This document shows, one piece after another, positions 49,148 to 58,255 of a stretch of 64,000 bases of DNA. Location: the NCBI RefSeq assembly GCF_036311985.1, contig NZ_JAZDCJ010000017.1, one strand, 5' to 3'. This DNA is from JAZDCJ01 sp036311985. GTDB taxonomy: Bacteria > Actinomycetota > Actinomycetes > Actinomycetales > Micrococcaceae. The notes below the pieces were generated by a model. That model worked only from the letters and a program-made list of their open reading frames with translations, was not told the DNA's origin and searched no databases. Position numbers and translations under genes: made by a program. Each line of letters begins with the position of its first letter. Positions within the stretch are counted from its first letter, which is position 1.

Positions 49148-52100
49148 ATGTCACAGTCCAGGCGCACACGGCGCCGGCTCGCCCGCGGGACGGCCGCCGC
49201 CGCCGTCGCGGCCCTCGCCGGCGCCCTGCTGGGAGCCCCGGCCCACGCGGGGATCGTCCCCGAACCGATCGCCTACCCGGTCTCGGCCCCGCTGACCCTC
49301 ACCCCGGTCGGCAGCTACGAGACCGGCGTCTTCGACGCGTCGGCCGCCGAGATCGTCACCTACCACGCGGGAACGCAGCGGCTCTTCGTGGTCAACGCCC
49401 AGGCCGGGCTCGTCGAGGTCCTCGACGTCTCCGACCCCGCCGCCCCCGCCAAGCTCTTCGAGATCGCGGCCGACGGCGTCGCGAACTCCGTGGCCGTGCG
49501 CGCCGACGGCCTCGGCGTCATCGCGTTCGAGGCCGTGCCCAAGACCGCCCCGGGCTCGCTCGTCTTCTTCGACGCCACCGCCTCCGCGCCGAGCGTGCTC
49601 GGCTCCGTCCAGGTCGGCGCGCTCCCCGACATGGTGGCGCTCTCCGCCGACGGGAGCTACGCCGTCGTCGCCAACGAAGGCGAGCCCGCGGACGACTTCA
49701 GCGTCGACCCGGAAGGAAGCATCGGCGTCGTCCGCCTCCCCTCCGCCCTCGCGGCCCCGTCCCAGTCCGACGTCCGCACCGCGGACTTCCACGCCTTCGA
49801 GGCCGGCGGCGCCAAGACGCTGCCCGAGGACGTGCGCGTCTTCGGCCCCGCCCCGCACGGCGACGAGCTGCCCGTCTCGCGCAACCTGGAGCCGGAATAC
49901 ATCGCGATCGACGGCGGCACCGCCTACGCCGCGCTGCAGGAGGCCAACGCCGTCGCCGTCGTCGACCTGGCCAGCGCCACCGTGACGGACATCTGGCCGC
50001 TCGGCTTCAAGGACCACGGCGCCCCCGGCCACGGGATCGACCCCTCCGACCGCGACGGCGGCTTCGACCTCCGCACCTTCGAGGGCCTCAAGGGCGTCTA
50101 CATGCCCGACGGCCTGAACGCCTACCAGGCCGGCGGGCAGAGCTACCTCGTCACGGCCAACGAGGGCGACGCCCGCGAGTGGGGCGACTACGTGGAGCCC
50201 TCCCGCGTGAAGGACCTCGGCAAGGGCGGCCTCGCGCCGGTCTGCGCCGATTCGCCGCTCGCCGCGCTGACCGGCGACGCCGACCTCGGCCGGCTCAACG
50301 TCACGACCGCCGACGGCCTGGACGCCGCGGGCGAATGCTATGAGGAGCTCTACTCCTTCGGCTCCCGCTCCTTCTCCATCTGGACCACCGACGGCACGCA
50401 GGTCTTCGACTCCGGCGACGAGTTCGAGCGCATCACCCACGCCGCGAACCCGGACTTCTTCAACTCCAACCACACCGAGTCCAACCTCGAGGGCCGCTCC
50501 GACGACAAGGGGCCGGAGCCGGAGAACCTGGCGATCGGGCAGGTCGGTGACAAGACGTACGCGTTCATCGGCTTCGAACGCGTCGGCGGGGTCGCCGTCT
50601 ACGACATCACGGTCCCGGCGGCGGCCGAGTTCGTCTCCTACGTGAACAACCGGAACTTCGCCGAGTCCGTCGAGGCCGGCGGCTCGCTCGCCGCCGCGGG
50701 CGACCTCGGCGCCGAGGGTCTGGCCTTCATCCCCGCCGCCGACGCGCCGGGCGGCGTCCCGCTGCTCGCGGTCGGCAACGAGGTCTCCGGCACCACCACG
50801 CTGTTCGAGGTCTCCGGCGAGGGCGTCGTCCCGCCGGCCGAAACCACCACGATCGACGTGCTCGGCATCAACGACTTCCACGGCCGCATCCAGGCGGAGG
50901 CCCCGTCCGCGGGCGCCGCCGTCCTGGCGGGAGCGGTGGCGCAGCTGCGCGGCGAGAACCCGAACACGCTCTTCGTCTCCGCGGGGGACAACATCGGCGC
51001 GTCCACGTTCGCGTCCTTCTCCCAGGAGGACAACCCGACGATCGACGCGCTCAGCGCGGCCGGCCTGGACCTGTCGGTCGTGGGCAACCACGAGTTCGAC
51101 CGCGGCTTCGCCGACCTGACCGACCGCGTCATCCCGCGCTTCGCGGCCGCCACCGGTGCGGACGGCGCGGACTTCGCGCTCGGCGCCAACGTCTACCGCA
51201 AGGGCGCCAAGACCCCGGCGCTGCGCGAGTACGCGCTGCGGGAGGTCGACGGCGTGACGGTCGGCTTCATCGGCACCATCACCGAGCAGACCGCCGCCAT
51301 GGTCTCCCCCACGGGCATCGCGGACATCGAGTTCGGCGACCAGCTCGAGGCCGCCGACCGCGTCGCCGCCCAGCTGCGGGACGGGGACCCGACGAACGGC
51401 GAGGCGGACGTCGTCGTCCTGTTGACCCACGAGGGTTCCGCGGGCACCGACTGCGCCGCGATCGCCACCGAGGACACGCTCTACGGCGAGCTCGTGCGCG
51501 AGGCCTCCCCCGCGATCGACGCGATCCTCTCCGGGCACACGCACCAGTCCTACGCCTGCGAGTACGACGTCGAAGGCTGGGACGGGCTCAAGCGACCGGT
51601 CCTGCAGGCGCACCAGTACGGGACGACGCTGGGCAAGGTCAGCATCGAGGTGGATCCGGAGACGAAGCGGGTCCTCTCGCTCGGCTCGGAGCTGCTGCCG
51701 CTCGTCGGCACCGACGGCGCGGCACTGTACCCGGCGGATCCGGCCGTGGCGGCGCTCGTGGACGAGGCCGTCGCCGAGTCGGAGGTCGTCGGAGGCGTCC
51801 GCGTCGGGCAGATCACGGCCGACATCCTGCGCGGCGGCGACGCCGGGTCCGACCGCGGCGTCGAGTCGGCGCTGGGCAACTCCGTGGCCGACTTCCACTT
51901 GTGGGCCACATCCAACGAGTCCTTCGGCGGCGAGCCCGCGCAGATCGCGTTTATGAACCCGGGCGGGCTGCGGGCGGACCTGCTCTACGGCACGGACGGC
52001 ACGGTGACCTTCAAGCAGGCCGCCGACGTGCAGCCGTTCGCCAACACGCTCGTCACGCTCGAGCTCACCGGCGCGCAGATCAAGGCCGTCCTCGAGGAGC

Positions 52101-53014
52101 AGTGGCAGCCGGAGGGGTCCTCGCGGCCCAAGCTGCACCTGGGCATCTCCGAGGGGCTCTCCTACGTCTACGATCCGGAGGCCCCGCGCGGCGAGCACGT
52201 CCTCTCGGTGAGCTTCGAGGGCGAGGAGATCGCCGACGACGCCGTGTTCCGCGTGGTCGCGAACTCCTTCCTGGCCGCGGGCGGGGACAACTTCTCCACC
52301 TTCGCGGAGGGGACCGGGTCCACGGACACGGGCCAGATCGACCTCGAGGCGACGGTCGCCTACTTCCAGGCGCACGACGCCGTCTCCCCCGCGCCGCTCG
52401 GCCGGGCCGTCGTGGCGGGCACCGACTGGGCCGAGGTCTCCCTCTCCGCGGGCACCGTGGAGCAGGGCGGCTCGATCGAGGTGACGGTCTCCGGCCTCGA
52501 GGAGGGCCAGCAGGTCACGGCCGAGCTGCACTCCGACCCGATCGTCGTCGAGGGCATCCCCGCCGCCGACGCCTCCGGGACCACGACCTTCACGCTCGAG
52601 GTCCCGGCCGGGTTCGCGACGGGCGCGCACACCCTGTTCGTCGCCTCCACCGGCCTCGAGCCGATCGCGACGCCGCTGACCGTCACCGCCGCGGCGGGCG
52701 GCGGATCGGACGACGGGGACGACGACGGCTCCGGCACCGGTTCCGGGGACGACGACGGCTCCGGCTCCGGCACCGGTTCCGGGGACGACGACGGCGCTGG
52801 CGCCGGCTCGGGCTCCGGCTCCGGAACGGGAACAGGCGGCGCGGGATCGGGCGACGGGTCCGGCACCGGAATCGGCGCGGGCGACCTGGTGAACACGGGC
52901 GCCCAGACGGGCCTCTTCGTGGGCCTGGCGCTGCTGCTGCTCACGGCGGGCGGCGTCATGGTGGCGGCCCGTCGGCGCCGTCAGCTGGCGGCGGAGGCAA
53001 CGGAAGCCCCGTAG
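49148..53014 (+). CDS. Secreted choice-of-anchor I protein fused to 5'-nucleotidase, sortase-like tail
   Basis: This 1288-aa protein has a signal peptide (cleavage near APAHA-G, residue ~35). A beta-propeller-like choice-of-anchor I region spans residues ~45-560 (YLVTANEGDAREWGDYVEPS). A metallophosphatase/5'-nucleotidase follows (~570-1075): LGINDFHGRIQ, VSAGDNIGASTFASF, VVGNHEFDRG and HTHQS. After an Ig-like stretch come Gly/Ser/Asp repeats (SGDDDGSG type, residues ~1188-1240), then LVNTG, a hydrophobic helix and RRRR. That tail fits covalent wall anchoring by a sortase, though LVNTG is not classical LPXTG. It probably releases phosphate and nucleosides outside the cell. Confidence 0.85.
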   Translation: MSQSRRTRRRLARGTAAAAVAALAGALLGAPAHAGIVPEPIAYPVSAPLTLTPVGSYETGVFDASAAEIVTYHAGTQRLFVVNAQAGLVEVLDVSDPAAPAKLFEIAADGVANSVAVRADGLGVIAFEAVPKTAPGSLVFFDATASAPSVLGSVQVGALPDMVALSADGSYAVVANEGEPADDFSVDPEGSIGVVRLPSALAAPSQSDVRTADFHAFEAGGAKTLPEDVRVFGPAPHGDELPVSRNLEPEYIAIDGGTAYAALQEANAVAVVDLASATVTDIWPLGFKDHGAPGHGIDPSDRDGGFDLRTFEGLKGVYMPDGLNAYQAGGQSYLVTANEGDAREWGDYVEPSRVKDLGKGGLAPVCADSPLAALTGDADLGRLNVTTADGLDAAGECYEELYSFGSRSFSIWTTDGTQVFDSGDEFERITHAANPDFFNSNHTESNLEGRSDDKGPEPENLAIGQVGDKTYAFIGFERVGGVAVYDITVPAAAEFVSYVNNRNFAESVEAGGSLAAAGDLGAEGLAFIPAADAPGGVPLLAVGNEVSGTTTLFEVSGEGVVPPAETTTIDVLGINDFHGRIQAEAPSAGAAVLAGAVAQLRGENPNTLFVSAGDNIGASTFASFSQEDNPTIDALSAAGLDLSVVGNHEFDRGFADLTDRVIPRFAAATGADGADFALGANVYRKGAKTPALREYALREVDGVTVGFIGTITEQTAAMVSPTGIADIEFGDQLEAADRVAAQLRDGDPTNGEADVVVLLTHEGSAGTDCAAIATEDTLYGELVREASPAIDAILSGHTHQSYACEYDVEGWDGLKRPVLQAHQYGTTLGKVSIEVDPETKRVLSLGSELLPLVGTDGAALYPADPAVAALVDEAVAESEVVGGVRVGQITADILRGGDAGSDRGVESALGNSVADFHLWATSNESFGGEPAQIAFMNPGGLRADLLYGTDGTVTFKQAADVQPFANTLVTLELTGAQIKAVLEEQWQPEGSSRPKLHLGISEGLSYVYDPEAPRGEHVLSVSFEGEEIADDAVFRVVANSFLAAGGDNFSTFAEGTGSTDTGQIDLEATVAYFQAHDAVSPAPLGRAVVAGTDWAEVSLSAGTVEQGGSIEVTVSGLEEGQQVTAELHSDPIVVEGIPAADASGTTTFTLEVPAGFATGAHTLFVASTGLEPIATPLTVTAAAGGGSDDGDDDGSGTGSGDDDGSGSGTGSGDDDGAGAGSGSGSGTGTGGAGSGDGSGTGIGAGDLVNTGAQTGLFVGLALLLLTAGGVMVAARRRRQLAAEATEAP

Positions 53015-53029
53015 CCCCACCTCCCCAAC

Positions 53030-53096
53030 GCATCACTCTCCTGCGTACGGCTGTTATGAGCGCGTCATGACAACCCGTCGTAGGAGAGTGATGTGG
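53030..53096. repeat. Palindromic repeat family B, copy 2
   Basis: CATCACTCTCCT and AGGAGAGTGATG form a perfect 12-bp outer stem; inside, GACAACCCGTCG replaces the usual ACGATTCCCCGG core. It lies between the convergent nucleotidase and FAD reductase genes. Confidence 0.8.
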
Positions 53097-53118
53097 TTAA
53101 GGGGGCGGGGCGGGCGGC

Positions 53119-54405
53119 TCAGCGGGCCAGCTTCTTCAACGGGACCGACGGGTCGGCGAGCTGCGCCGGGTCCACGGGGATCCCGCGGTCGATGATCCGG
53201 CGCGCCGCCCGGACCGTGAGCCCGCCGTCGACGGCCGCGCACCCCGCGAGCCGTCCGCCGTCGTCCACGAGGAACGCTGCCACGGGCACGCCGCCCTCGA
53301 CCCGCACCACGTGCGTCCCCGCTCCGGCCATCCGACCGACGCCCTCGACGTGCACGCCGTGCCGGTCGGACCAGAACCACGGTGCCCCGTGCGCGGGCGG
53401 CGCCTGCCTCAGGAGGGCGGCGGCCGCCGTCGTACCGGAGTTCAGCGCCGCTTCCCAGTGCTCCGCACGGCGCAGCAGGGTCCCGTCCGCCAGCCGCGTC
53501 CGCGCCGCGTCGCCGACCGCGAAGACGCGCGGGTGGGACGTGCGGCCGGCGGCGTCGACGAGGATCCCGTCCTCGACCGCGAGCCCCGCGGCCTCGGCGA
53601 GCGCCGTCCGCGGGACGATCCCGATCCCGACGAGCACGGCGTCGGCCTCGAGCGCGGTTCCGTCGGCGAGGAGCACGCGGCGGGGACCGGGGACGACGCC
53701 GGGGCCGGCCCCACCGGCGGGCCGCACGCCATCGGACGGGGTGCTGAGGGAGGGGGATGCGGCCCCCGGCGGGGTGATGGCGACGGGGACGGAGCCGTGG
53801 ACGCGGATCCCGCGCTCGGCGTGCATCGCGTGCAGCCGGCGGGCGAGGTCCGGGCCGACGACGGGGACGAGCGGCGGGTCGACGGGTTCGACGAGGTCGA
53901 CCGTGGCGCCCAGGGCGAGCGCCGCGGAGGCGGCCTCCGCGCCGATGAGCCCGCCGCCGACGACCACGATCCGGGCCCCGGGGCGCAAGTGCGGGCGCAG
54001 GCGGTCGGCATCGGCGCGCGTGCGCAGTTCGAGGACTCCGGGGTGGTCGGCGCCGGGGATGTCGAGGCGGCGGGCCGCGGCGCCCGGGGCGAGGACGACG
54101 GCGCCCGCGTCCGTCGTCGTGCCGTCCTCGAGCGTGACGCGCCCGGCGGCGGGATCGAGCGCGGCGGCGGTTCCGTGGACGACCTCGATGCCGTGCGCGG
54201 CGAACCACTCCGCCGGTTCGAACGCCAGCCGCGCGGCATCCTGCGTTCCCATCAGGTACTGCTTGCTCAGGGGCGGGCGGTCGTAGGGCAGGCCCTCGGG
54301 GTCGATGATCGCAAGCCGGCCGGTGTGGCCGCGGGCGCGGAGCTCGCGGGCGGTCGCGAATCCGGCCACGCCGCCTCCGATGACGACGACCGATTCCAGG
54401 GACAT
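53119..54405 (-). CDS. NAD(P)/FAD-dependent oxidoreductase (ferredoxin reductase-like)
   Basis: This 428-aa protein has the FAD-binding start VVVIGGGVAGFATARELRAR, GLPYDRPPLSKQYLMG (typical of ferredoxin/rubredoxin reductases), the NAD Rossmann motif IVVVGGGLIGAEAASAALAL and HPRVFAVGDAARTRLADGTL. A reductase C-terminal domain follows. Within the FAD domain a GAGPGVVPG insert matches a copy of the dispersed repeat. ATG 54405 follows GAGGAG. The redox partner is not encoded nearby. Confidence 0.88.
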   Translation of the reverse strand: MSLESVVVIGGGVAGFATARELRARGHTGRLAIIDPEGLPYDRPPLSKQYLMGTQDAARLAFEPAEWFAAHGIEVVHGTAAALDPAAGRVTLEDGTTTDAGAVVLAPGAAARRLDIPGADHPGVLELRTRADADRLRPHLRPGARIVVVGGGLIGAEAASAALALGATVDLVEPVDPPLVPVVGPDLARRLHAMHAERGIRVHGSVPVAITPPGAASPSLSTPSDGVRPAGGAGPGVVPGPRRVLLADGTALEADAVLVGIGIVPRTALAEAAGLAVEDGILVDAAGRTSHPRVFAVGDAARTRLADGTLLRRAEHWEAALNSGTTAAAALLRQAPPAHGAPWFWSDRHGVHVEGVGRMAGAGTHVVRVEGGVPVAAFLVDDGGRLAGCAAVDGGLTVRAARRIIDRGIPVDPAQLADPSVPLKKLAR

Positions 54406-54443
54406 CTCCGGGCTCCTCTCCACGACTGCACCCACCCTCTAGC

Positions 54444-54511
54444 GCAACGCTAGCCACTCCCGGGTCGTTCCCAGCGCAGAGAACGGCGATTCCCCGGAGA
54501 GCGTTGCGGGG
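54444..54511. repeat. Palindromic repeat family B, copy 3
   Basis: GCAACGCT on the left and AGCGTTGC on the right enclose GGCGATTCCCCGGAGAG, the core shared with the copies at 57107 and 60750. It lies between the FAD reductase and ABC transporter genes. Confidence 0.7.
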
Positions 54512-54547
54512 CGGAGCCGGGCGCGGGCGGGACGGGAGGCGGGCGGG

Positions 54548-56338
54548 TCAGACGGGCGCGATGCGCAGGGCCTCCACGAGGCCGCGGTAGAGCCCGCTGT
54601 CCTCGAGGAGCTCGGCGTGCGTGCCCCGGGCCACCACGCGGCCGGCGTCCATGACGATGATCGTGTCTGCGTCGACGACGGTCGAGAGCCGGTGCGCGAT
54701 CGTGATGACGGCCCCGCGGGCGGCCTGGCGGGCGATCGCAGCCTGGATCGCGGCCTCGGTGATCCCGTCGACCTGCGCCGTGGCCTCGTCGAGCAGCAGC
54801 ACGCGCGGCCGGGACAGGATGGCCCGCGCCAGCGCGATCCGCTGCCGCTGGCCGCCGCTCACCGAGCTTTCCGTCAGCGCCGTGTCGAGCCCGTCCTCCA
54901 GCGCGGCGACCTTCTCGGCCAGCAGGATCTCCTCCAGCACCGCGTCGACCTCTCCGGGGGCCGCGTCGGGGTTGGAGAAGAGCAGGTTCTCGCGGATGGT
55001 GCCGGGAATGATGGGCGTCTCCTGCTCCACATAGGCGAAGTGTCCGCGGACCTGCGCCGGCGTGAGCCCGGCGTAGCGCCGGCCGTCGATCAGCAGCTCG
55101 CCGGAGGCGGGGTCCACGAAGCGCAGCAGGAGCGAGAACACGGTCGTCTTGCCCGCCCCGGACGGCCCCACGATGGCCGTGTGCCCGCGCGAGGGGAAGG
55201 CCAGGGTGACGTCGTCGACGGCGGGCGCGGCCCCGTCGTCGTACCGTGCCGTGACCCCGCGCAGCTCCAGGAGGGCGCCGGGTACGACGCCGGATCCGGT
55301 GCCTTCGCGCGCCGCCGGCAGCGCGGGTGCCGTCCCGGCGGGAGGGACGTCGGACGCGGCCCGGGCGCGCGGCTCGAGCTCGAGGCCCTCGACGTCGCGG
55401 ATCCGGCCGGCCGCGGCGATGCCGGACTGGAGCGTGGTGAGGTTTCCGCTGAGTTCGGTGATGGGGCCCATGAGGCCGAACGCGTAGAGGAGGAACGCGA
55501 TGAGGGTGGAGACCCCGATCTCGCCCTGCGCCACGCGGACGGCGCCGTAGCCCAGGATCACGATGATCGTCGCCTGGATGCCGGTCCAGGCATATGTCCA
55601 GGCCATCGCCTCGCGGCGCACGGAGCGGACGCTGTGCTCGCGGGCGCTCGCGGCGTGGGCCAGGAGCGTGCCGGCCTGCCGGTCCTCGGCGTTGGAGACC
55701 TTGACCGTCTTGATCGCCCGCAGCGCCCCGTCGAGCCGGCCGCCGAGGTCGCCGACCGCCTCCTGGGCCTTCTCCTGCGCCACCGCGATGGCCGGCATGA
55801 GGGTGGCGAAGAGGATCACCACGACGATCACGGCCACGGCGGTGGTCACGAGCAGCGGCCAGTCCAGGACGGCCATGAGGACGAGCGTGCCGATCAGCAT
55901 CACGACGCCGTTGATCAGGCCGATCACGCTCGAGGACGCCGCCTCCCGCAGCAGCACGGTGTCCGACGTGACGCGCGTGACGAGCTCGCCCGTGGGCCGG
56001 GCGGCGAGTGCGAGGACCTTGGCGCGGAAGTAGCGGCGGATCATGCGCTCGCGGGCCTGGTAGACGATCCGCTCGGCGAGCGTGCCGAGCAGGACCCACT
56101 GCCACCAGCCGATCGCAGCGCCCACGACCATGAGGAAGGTCAGGACGAGCACGGGATCGCGCAGCGACTGCCCGGCCTCGAGGCTGTCGAGGATCCACTT
56201 GGTCACCATCGGGCTCGCGAGCCCCATGGCCGAGCCGAGCAGCGCGAGGACGAGCCCGAGGACCAGGACCCGGGCGTGGGGGCGCGCGTAGGACCAGAGG
56301 ATGCCGGACCGGGAGCGGGGGCTGGTGGGCTGCGTCAT
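54548..56338 (-). CDS. ABC transporter, fused permease/ATPase (ABCB half-transporter)
   Basis: This 596-aa protein has six membrane helices (~20-310) and an ATPase domain with Walker A GPSGAGKTT, signature SVSGGQRQRIALARAILSRP and Walker B VLLLDEATAQVDG. The coupling region includes YQARERMIRRYFRAKVLALA. It works as a homodimeric exporter of drugs or lipids. The linker between the domains (~330-360) is low complexity and contains a copy of the dispersed repeat (GSGVVPG). It is divergent from a TetR regulator. Confidence 0.92.
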   Translation of the reverse strand: MTQPTSPRSRSGILWSYARPHARVLVLGLVLALLGSAMGLASPMVTKWILDSLEAGQSLRDPVLVLTFLMVVGAAIGWWQWVLLGTLAERIVYQARERMIRRYFRAKVLALAARPTGELVTRVTSDTVLLREAASSSVIGLINGVVMLIGTLVLMAVLDWPLLVTTAVAVIVVVILFATLMPAIAVAQEKAQEAVGDLGGRLDGALRAIKTVKVSNAEDRQAGTLLAHAASAREHSVRSVRREAMAWTYAWTGIQATIIVILGYGAVRVAQGEIGVSTLIAFLLYAFGLMGPITELSGNLTTLQSGIAAAGRIRDVEGLELEPRARAASDVPPAGTAPALPAAREGTGSGVVPGALLELRGVTARYDDGAAPAVDDVTLAFPSRGHTAIVGPSGAGKTTVFSLLLRFVDPASGELLIDGRRYAGLTPAQVRGHFAYVEQETPIIPGTIRENLLFSNPDAAPGEVDAVLEEILLAEKVAALEDGLDTALTESSVSGGQRQRIALARAILSRPRVLLLDEATAQVDGITEAAIQAAIARQAARGAVITIAHRLSTVVDADTIIVMDAGRVVARGTHAELLEDSGLYRGLVEALRIAPV

Positions 56339-56347
56339 GAAATCATG

Positions 56348-56384
56348 GGACGACTCTGTCCCAAAAATGTCAAGACTAGTCCCA
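56348..56384. promoter_or_regulatory. Probable TetR operator between the ABC exporter and tetR
   Basis: GGGAC-GACTCT-GTCCC (56348-56363) is a dyad, and GACTAGTCCCAT nearby (about 56374-56385) repeats the half site. The pair lies in the 74-bp gap between the divergent starts. Confidence 0.5.
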
Positions 56385-56412
56385 TCGCCGGACGGGGTTG
56401 TACATTGGCGGC

Positions 56413-57069
56413 ATGACGAGCGAGAGCGGCAACGGGCGCGTGCGCGAGCGGACGCGGGAGCGCATCCTGCGCGCCGCGCTGCCCGTGCTGGCCCAGAACC
56501 CGCAGGCCACGATGGGCGCGATCGCCGACGCGGCGGGGGTGTCGCGCAGCACCCTGCACCGCTACTACCCGGACCGCGCCTCGCTGCGCGAGTGCCTCGG
56601 CGGATTCGTCGAGGCGGAGTCCGCGCGGGCCGCCGAGCGCGCGCGGCCCGGGGAGGGAACGGGGCTGGAGGCGATCGTCCGGCTGCTCCACGAGTACCTG
56701 GACCTCAGCGAGCTGTTCATCTGGTGGTGGTCCGGCGTCGAGTCCCGCGCGGCGGAGGACTGCGCCCCGGACGGAGTCGGAAAGGACGCCGGGAACGACG
56801 CCGGCGCGGGCGGCGAGGGCGCCGGCGGCGGCCCGGGGGGCGGCACCGAGGACTACGACGACGCGGCGCTGCGGCGGCTCGTCGAGCGCGGGCACGCGGA
56901 CGGATCGATCGACTCCTCGCTCCCCTCGGCCTGGATCACGAGCGTGGTCTGGTCGATGCTCTACGGGGCATGGGAGTTCGAGCGCTCGGGCGCGGCCACG
57001 CGGCACGAGGTCCGCGAGTTCTACATCGGCACGCTGACGAAGGTCCTCGCCCCCGCCGCCCGCCCCTGA
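56413..57069 (+). CDS. TetR-family regulator
   Basis: The 218-aa product has the TetR helix-turn-helix (RILRAALPVLAQNPQATMGA, then IADAAGVSRSTLHRYYPDRA) and a helical ligand domain (LIWWWSGVE type FIWWWSGVESRA). A Gly-rich insert in the middle (about residues 120-145) carries a copy of the dispersed repeat (GNDAGA). ATG 56413 follows TACATT by 6 bases (leaderless pattern). It should repress the divergent ABC exporter and itself. Confidence 0.85.
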   Translation: MTSESGNGRVRERTRERILRAALPVLAQNPQATMGAIADAAGVSRSTLHRYYPDRASLRECLGGFVEAESARAAERARPGEGTGLEAIVRLLHEYLDLSELFIWWWSGVESRAAEDCAPDGVGKDAGNDAGAGGEGAGGGPGGGTEDYDDAALRRLVERGHADGSIDSSLPSAWITSVVWSMLYGAWEFERSGAATRHEVREFYIGTLTKVLAPAARP

Positions 57070-57106
57070 CCCGCACGCCCGCTCACCCGCTCGCCCACCG
57101 CCATTC

Positions 57107-57176
57107 GCATCACTATCCACTTCAGCGTCCTTCCCAGCGCTGAGAGCAGCGATTCCCCGGAGAGTATTGCGTCCGG
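57107..57176. repeat. Palindromic repeat family B, copy 4
   Basis: GCATCACTATCC at the left and AGAGTATTGCGTCC at the right, with the AGCGATTCCCCGG core at about 57148-57160. It lies between the convergent tetR and AbiEi-like genes. Confidence 0.75.
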
Positions 57177-57190
57177 GTCGCCTCGCGGCG

Positions 57191-58147
57191 TCAGGCCGCG
57201 CGCCCCGCCGTCGCGATCGCTTCCCCCACGAGCCGCACGGCCCGCGCGAACCCGCCCCGGTAGTCCTGCCAGTCGAACTTCATGACCCGCCACCCGGCCT
57301 GGGCGAACCGCAGGTCCCGCCGGTTGTCGGAGGCGAGCTGCTCGCGCGTGCGGTGATGATCGCCGTCGTACTGCAGGGCGAGCCGCCACCGGCGGTAGCC
57401 GAGGTCCGCGACCGGGGCGAACGGGTCCGACGGATCCGCCGAGACCTGTAGCTCGGGCTCCGGCAGCCCGTCCTTGACGAGCGCGAGCCGCAGCTTCGTC
57501 TCGGCGGGCGAGTCCGCGCCGACGCGCACGAGTTCCAGCGCCTCCCGCGCCCGCACGATGCCCGGGTAGGCGGTGTGGTCGGCAGCCATCCTCGCCAGCG
57601 CCCCGGGCGTGGACCACGGCTCGCTCCGGCTCTCGAACCTCGCCCGCGGAATACGCACCAAGTGGTCGCCGAGCGCCACAAGGTCGCCGAGCGGTAGCAG
57701 TTGAGCCAGATCGATCCACGTCCGTTCGCGCGTACTGACCGGTGGCGCGAAGCCGGGAGGGCCGTCGTCGGGCGGTTCCAGCTCCATCGTCTCGCCCGGG
57801 CGGAGGAGGATGCGGTGGACGACGGCGGCGTTCACGCTCAGCGGCGGCATCCGCCGCGCGCGGGAGAGGTGCAGCCGCGCATCCCCCTCGAGCCGCCTCG
57901 GCAGCGGCAGGCGGTGGAGGCGGGCGGCCGTCACGTGCGACCCCCACGTCTCACGGTGCCGCGCCGTGAACCCCGCTAACAGCGCGGCCTCGCTCGGCTG
58001 CTCGAGCCCCTGGGCGTAGAGGCCGGTGTCGATCCGGAGGATATCGGAGGAGCGGAGGCGGGCGGGCGTCACCCCGGCGCGGCGCGCTTGGGCGAGCGTG
58101 AAGACGCGTCGGCTGAGTTCTGGGGGAAAGGGTCCGGGTGGGCGCAT
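57191..58147 (-). CDS. AbiEi-like/DUF559 protein (Vsr-type nuclease fold)
   Basis: The 318-aa product has an N-terminal AbiEi-antitoxin-like winged helix (FTLAQARRAGVTPARLRSSD, then ILRIDTGLYAQG) and a C-terminal DUF559/Vsr-like endonuclease fold (LALQYDGDHHRTREQLASDN, then RRDLRFAQAGWRVMKFDWQD). The Asp-His pair and the Gln-Tyr-Asp-Gly strand are the usual active-site region of that fold. Such solo genes are common in actinobacteria and no toxin partner is adjacent. A role in DNA repair, defence or regulation is open. A copy of the dispersed 17-bp motif lies just upstream (58159-58177). Confidence 0.65.
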   Translation of the reverse strand: MRPPGPFPPELSRRVFTLAQARRAGVTPARLRSSDILRIDTGLYAQGLEQPSEAALLAGFTARHRETWGSHVTAARLHRLPLPRRLEGDARLHLSRARRMPPLSVNAAVVHRILLRPGETMELEPPDDGPPGFAPPVSTRERTWIDLAQLLPLGDLVALGDHLVRIPRARFESRSEPWSTPGALARMAADHTAYPGIVRAREALELVRVGADSPAETKLRLALVKDGLPEPELQVSADPSDPFAPVADLGYRRWRLALQYDGDHHRTREQLASDNRRDLRFAQAGWRVMKFDWQDYRGGFARAVRLVGEAIATAGRAA

Positions 58148-58255
58148 CCTCCGATTCTGGCGAACGACGCCGGGGCCCGCCCGCGTTGTCCACAGGCGTT
58201 CGCCAGGGGCTTCTGTCCCCTCACAACGCGCCGACCGCCCGGCGCGCCCGATTCC

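Noticed and set aside
49151..53020. A 1289-codon open frame antisense to the nucleotidase gene
   Set aside because: High GC third positions on the coding strand suppress stops in this antisense frame. The translation is Arg/Gly/Val/Asp-rich without domains, whereas the + strand has signal peptide and nucleotidase motifs.
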